Origin: Pseudomonadota bacterium
GTDB taxonomy: Bacteria > Pseudomonadota > Gammaproteobacteria > DAOUQR01
Length of the DNA: 7,908 nucleotides
Direction: 5' to 3'
Assembly (NCBI GenBank): GCA_030625525.1
Contig: DAOUQR010000037.1
Span: forward strand, 1 to 7,908
Below the pieces are notes generated by a model. It was given only the letters and a program-made list of their open reading frames with translations, searched no databases and was not told the DNA's origin. A program made the translations under genes and the position numbers. Shown in pieces: positions 6,054 to 7,908 of the stretch. How positions within the stretch are numbered: the first letter of the stretch is position 1; each line of letters starts with the position of its first letter.

Positions 6054-6425
6054 GTGAAATATCGCCTTCGTATTTTGTTCACTTGTTTGTTAACTCTGCT
6101 AGCCTTCTCTACCTATGCTGCAACCTACACGGTTAAATTAATATTAAAAAACATTAGTGGTAAAACGATTACAATTGTCGGCGGTGATGCTAGTGGTGGT
6201 GATTGGAATTTTAATAGCTGTACTGCCGATGCAGTCATCGCAGCGAATGGGACCTGTCAACTCGGGTATATGGGTAACTTACCCTCGCAGCCGGCGACAC
6301 TGTGGATGTTAAAAAACAATAAAAATTGTGTGTATGCTTTTCATTTCACGCCGATGGGCTTCCTGCTAGATAACGATACCTGTGGTTATTTGAAACTGCA
6401 GGCTATCTCAATGATGGTTTATTGA
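6054..6425 (+). CDS. Small secreted four-cysteine protein of unknown function
   Basis: The 123-residue product has a clear Sec signal peptide: basic KYRLR, a Leu-rich core, and a probable cut after Ala22 (STYA-ATYT). The mature part of about 101 residues carries four cysteines (56, 68, 92, 110), an even number consistent with two disulfides in the periplasm or outside the cell. Alternating hydrophobic and polar residues (YTVKLILKNISGKTITIVGG, 25-44) and many Gly/Asn turns suggest a small beta-sandwich. I do not recognise the family. The start is GTG at 6054, preceded by AGGA at 6043-6046 with 7 bases spacing, and a good promoter lies upstream. It is divergent from the DUF1460 gene and 83 bases before spmA. 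It could be a short structural or effector-like protein, but there is no evidence for secretion beyond Sec. Confidence 0.8.
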   Translation: MKYRLRILFTCLLTLLAFSTYAATYTVKLILKNISGKTITIVGGDASGGDWNFNSCTADAVIAANGTCQLGYMGNLPSQPATLWMLKNNKNCVYAFHFTPMGFLLDNDTCGYLKLQAISMMVY

Positions 6426-6453
6426 ATCCAGCTTGCTGACATAAATATTGATT

Positions 6454-6463
6454 ACTCGCGAGT
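6454..6463. promoter_or_regulatory. Perfect 10-base palindrome upstream of spmA
   Basis: ACTCGCGAGT is its own reverse complement and stands out in an AT-rich 83-base gap between the secreted-protein gene and spmA. It could be a regulator site, but no matching -10/-35 pair was found beside it and a single palindrome of this size may be chance. Confidence 0.25.
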
Positions 6464-6508
6464 TCAAGGTTAAGGTGCGTCAACGGTTTTTTACTGATTG
6501 ATGCACTG

Positions 6509-7132
6509 ATGTTAAATGTCATTTGGCTTGGACTTATTTTATTATCGATTGTTTTTGGTGTCGTGAATGGCACCATTCCTCAAGTTGTTAATTCGGTGAC
6601 GCTCTCCGCAAAGCTTGCGTTTAATATTGCCTTAGGCTTAACCGGCATTATGGCTTTATGGTTGGGTTTGATGAAAATTGCTGAAGAATCCGGTTTGATG
6701 AATGCGATTGCGCGTTTGATTCGCCCGCTCATGGTGCGCTTATTTCCCGATGTACCGCCTGAGCATCCCGCGATGGGTTCGATGATTATGAATATCGCTG
6801 CAAATATGTTGGGATTGGGTAATGCGGCGACGCCTTTTGGATTAAAAGCTATGGATGAATTAGAAAAGCTCAATCCTTTTCCGGGCGTGGCTAGCAATGC
6901 GATGTGTACTTTTCTTGCGATTAATACCTCCAGTGTCCAATTGATCCCAACCACGGCTATTGCTTTTTTGGTGGCGGCGGGTGCAAATCATCCGACTGAT
7001 ATTATTGTGACCTCATTGCTGGCGACCAGCTTTTCTACGGTGGCCGGGATCACGGCTGTTAAATTTTTTGAAAAACTTCCCATGTATCGTTTACCTGAGC
7101 AGAATCATGAACATCAATCAACTCAGTCTTGA
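6509..7132 (+). CDS. spmA: Nucleoside-recognition (Gate) domain membrane protein, SpmA-like
   Basis: SpmA is a multi-pass inner-membrane protein that in Bacillus works with SpmB in spore-core dehydration; its transport substrate is not established. The 207-residue product has the family pattern: hydrophobic N-terminus (IWLGLILLSIVFGVVNG, 5-21), LGLTGIMALWLGLMKIAEESGL (42-63), RPLMVRLFPDVPPEHPAMG (72-90), then the highly conserved MNIAANMLGLGNAATPFGLKAM (94-115) and INTSSVQLIPTT (138-149). The hydrophilic end (EQNHEHQSTQS) is cytoplasmic or periplasmic tail. The ATG at 6509 gives the standard N-terminus; its ribosome-binding site is poor. It overlaps spmB by 26 bases, which implies coupled translation. 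No sporulation gene is nearby and the other genes point to a gammaproteobacterium, so the role must be something other than endospore formation. Confidence 0.92.
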   Translation: MLNVIWLGLILLSIVFGVVNGTIPQVVNSVTLSAKLAFNIALGLTGIMALWLGLMKIAEESGLMNAIARLIRPLMVRLFPDVPPEHPAMGSMIMNIAANMLGLGNAATPFGLKAMDELEKLNPFPGVASNAMCTFLAINTSSVQLIPTTAIAFLVAAGANHPTDIIVTSLLATSFSTVAGITAVKFFEKLPMYRLPEQNHEHQSTQS

Positions 7133-7643
7133 TCTTTCAAACTGGCTATTTTTAGGCGTTGTGGCGGGTATACCTGTTTATGCGGCGTTTAAGAAAGTGA
7201 AGGTCTATGATGTGTTTGTTTCTGGCGCTAAAGAGGGTTTTGATATTACGATCAAAATCGTTCCATATTTAGTAGCGATGTTGGTTGCTATTGGTATGTT
7301 TCGCGCTTCTGGTGGCTTTGCGACGATTGCTCATTGGTTAAGTCCTGTTTTGTCTAAAATTGGCATGCCAGCGGAAGTCTTGCCGCTTGCACTGATTCGA
7401 CCTTTTTCGGGGAGTGCGGCGAATGGCATGCTTGCTGAGTTGACCAATACTTTTGGTGGGAATTCTTATATCGCTCATCTTGCTTCAACGATGATGGGTA
7501 GTACGGAGACTACGTTTTATGTGATTGCGGTGTATTTTGGCGCTGCGTCGATCCGTCGTACGCGGCATGCTGTGCCGGCGGGGTTGATTGCTGATTTTGT
7601 TGGGGTTATGGCTGCTTTGGTTGTTTGTCATTTTTTGTTGTGA
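7107..7643 (+). CDS. spmB: Nucleoside-recognition (Gate) domain membrane protein, SpmB-like
   Basis: This is the partner of SpmA, a multi-pass inner-membrane protein of 178 residues. Family signatures are FLGVVAGIPVYAAFKKVKVYDVFVSGAKEG (within 15-44), IVPYLVAMLVAIGMFRASG (51-69), LALIRPFSGSAANGM (94-108) and the C-terminal GSTETTFYVIAVYFGA (131-146). Pairing with SpmA in this order is the normal arrangement; some bacteria have the two fused. The ATG at 7107 is chosen because it fits the family N-terminus; an in-frame TTG at 7068 would add 13 residues that match nothing. The start lies inside spmA, with a weak GAG ribosome-binding site at 7097-7099, so ribosomes finishing spmA probably re-initiate here. 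The stop at 7641 is followed by a repeat-rich region without an obvious T-tract terminator. Confidence 0.92.
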   Translation: MNINQLSLDLSNWLFLGVVAGIPVYAAFKKVKVYDVFVSGAKEGFDITIKIVPYLVAMLVAIGMFRASGGFATIAHWLSPVLSKIGMPAEVLPLALIRPFSGSAANGMLAELTNTFGGNSYIAHLASTMMGSTETTFYVIAVYFGAASIRRTRHAVPAGLIADFVGVMAALVVCHFLL

Positions 7644-7684
7644 GGAGTATTTTTCTAAGTTCGCTGCGTTCGAAGAACCGCTGT

Positions 7685-7746
7685 CTGCAAGCTCGTCGCG
7701 TGGGCTAGCCTTTCCAGGGAACGCTGCAAGCACATCCATGTGGGCT
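7685..7746. repeat. Two imperfect direct-repeat modules, 39-base period
   Basis: CTGCAAGC (7685-7692), 7 bases, GTGGGCT (7700-7706) recurs as CTGCAAGC (7724-7731), 8 bases, GTGGGCT (7740-7746). The outer boxes are exact while the centres differ (TCGTCGC versus ACATCCAT). In the second copy AGCACAT can pair with ATGTGGGCT with a two-base bulge, so each module may fold as a hairpin with a variable tip. Confidence 0.65.
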
Positions 7747-7751
7747 CGGCA

Positions 7752-7769
7752 ACGGCCATCCTTGGCCGT
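7752..7769. repeat. Hairpin ACGGCCA / TGGCCGT
   Basis: A perfect 7-base stem with the 4-base loop TCCT. Its centre, CATCCTTG, resembles CATCCATG at 7733-7740 in the preceding module, so the two may be related repeat units. There is no T-tract on either side to make it a terminator. Confidence 0.65.
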
Positions 7770-7775
7770 CAGCGA

Positions 7776-7794
7776 TTCCCGGCGAAGCCGGGAA
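7776..7794. repeat. Hairpin TTCCCGGC / GCCGGGAA
   Basis: A perfect 8-base GC-rich stem with the 3-base loop GAA (TTC on the other strand). It is the strongest hairpin in the window. It could slow or stop transcripts leaving spmB or entering from the right, but it is followed by ACCATTAAA on the plus strand and TCGCTG on the minus strand, not by a run of T. Confidence 0.7.
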
Positions 7795-7908
7795 ACCATT
7801 AAATAATAACTCACGCTCTGCTTATCTGCCTTCCAGCCCAACAATCCTGTTCATAAGGCCAAAACGACCAACATCAAGACGTCAGCGAGCCTGCCTTGAT
7901 ATAAAAAG

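Larger units (their letters stand above)
7644..7908. repeat. Gene-free, hairpin-rich stretch, probable dispersed repeat element
   Basis: No credible gene is seen here on either strand; the open frames crossing it lack a start site or composition like the neighbours. Bases about 7660-7795 are visibly richer in G+C than the flanking genes and contain two strong hairpins, a third imperfect one and paired direct repeats. This composition and architecture resemble intergenic repeat families of proteobacteria. The rest, to 7908, is less structured; it holds a 9-base copy (CGTCAGCGA, 7880-7888) of a motif between the hairpins (7767-7775). It may be the edge of the same element or the upstream region of a gene beyond the window. 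Confidence 0.5.

Noticed and set aside
6464..6492. Terminator before the TTTTTT at 6487-6492
   Set aside because: The bases ahead of the T-run form only a 3-base stem (GTT/AAC), too weak to support a terminator.
7068..7106. Upstream TTG start for spmB
   Set aside because: The 13 extra residues do not resemble the family, whereas ATG 7107 gives the expected N-terminus.
7776..7803. Rho-independent terminator after spmB
   Set aside because: The stem is strong but no T-run follows on either strand, and it lies over 130 bases after the stop codon.
7588..7806. Plus-strand open frame running from spmB into the repeat region
   Set aside because: It starts inside spmB in another frame and its second half is translated repeat; no ribosome-binding site was found.
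7485..7844. Minus-strand open frame over the spmB end and repeat region
   Set aside because: Composition is Arg/Ser-rich and unlike a gene, it overlaps the certain spmB, and its frame merely passes through GC-rich repeats.

Overview
The window looks like chromosomal DNA of a gammaproteobacterium of moderate to low GC. The best hints are the YibK-like TrmL, the MlaA/VacJ lipoprotein, the Serratia-type proline iminopeptidase homologue and a DUF1460 amidase-like protein of the kind found in Legionella. A member of the Legionellales or a relative is plausible, but this is inferred from protein resemblance only. No rRNA, tRNA, CRISPR array, transposase or phage gene was seen.

Layout. Bases 1-899 (+) hold the C-terminal part of gpsA (glycerol-3-phosphate dehydrogenase), cut by the window edge. 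Facing it tail to tail, with 3 bases between, is a run of five minus-strand genes read from 4340 down to 903: a two-helix membrane protein of unknown function, a proline iminopeptidase homologue, dtd (D-aminoacyl-tRNA deacylase), mlaA (outer-membrane lipid-asymmetry lipoprotein) and trmL (tRNA wobble 2'-O-methyltransferase). Spacing is 43, 2, 32 and 73 bases, so most of it is probably one operon. Two of its members act on tRNA and one on the outer membrane; there is no obvious single pathway.

From 4437 (+) a conserved-looking soluble protein of unknown function is transcribed divergently from that run, and it ends by overlapping the stop of the convergent DUF1460 gene (5953-4979, -). Back-to-back promoters at about 5983-6019 serve the DUF1460 gene and a small secreted four-cysteine protein (6054-6425, +). 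The spmA-spmB pair (6509-7643, +) follows with a 26-base overlap; these are membrane proteins of the nucleoside-recognition/Gate family, named from Bacillus spore maturation. The last 265 bases hold no credible gene but are rich in hairpins and short direct repeats, and look like a dispersed repetitive element.

The most striking point is that the proline iminopeptidase homologue has alanine in place of the nucleophilic serine (GGAWGS instead of GGSWGS) while keeping the catalytic Asp and His. It also carries a changed oxyanion-hole motif. It may be a pseudoenzyme or have another role. No clear new multi-gene system is evident.
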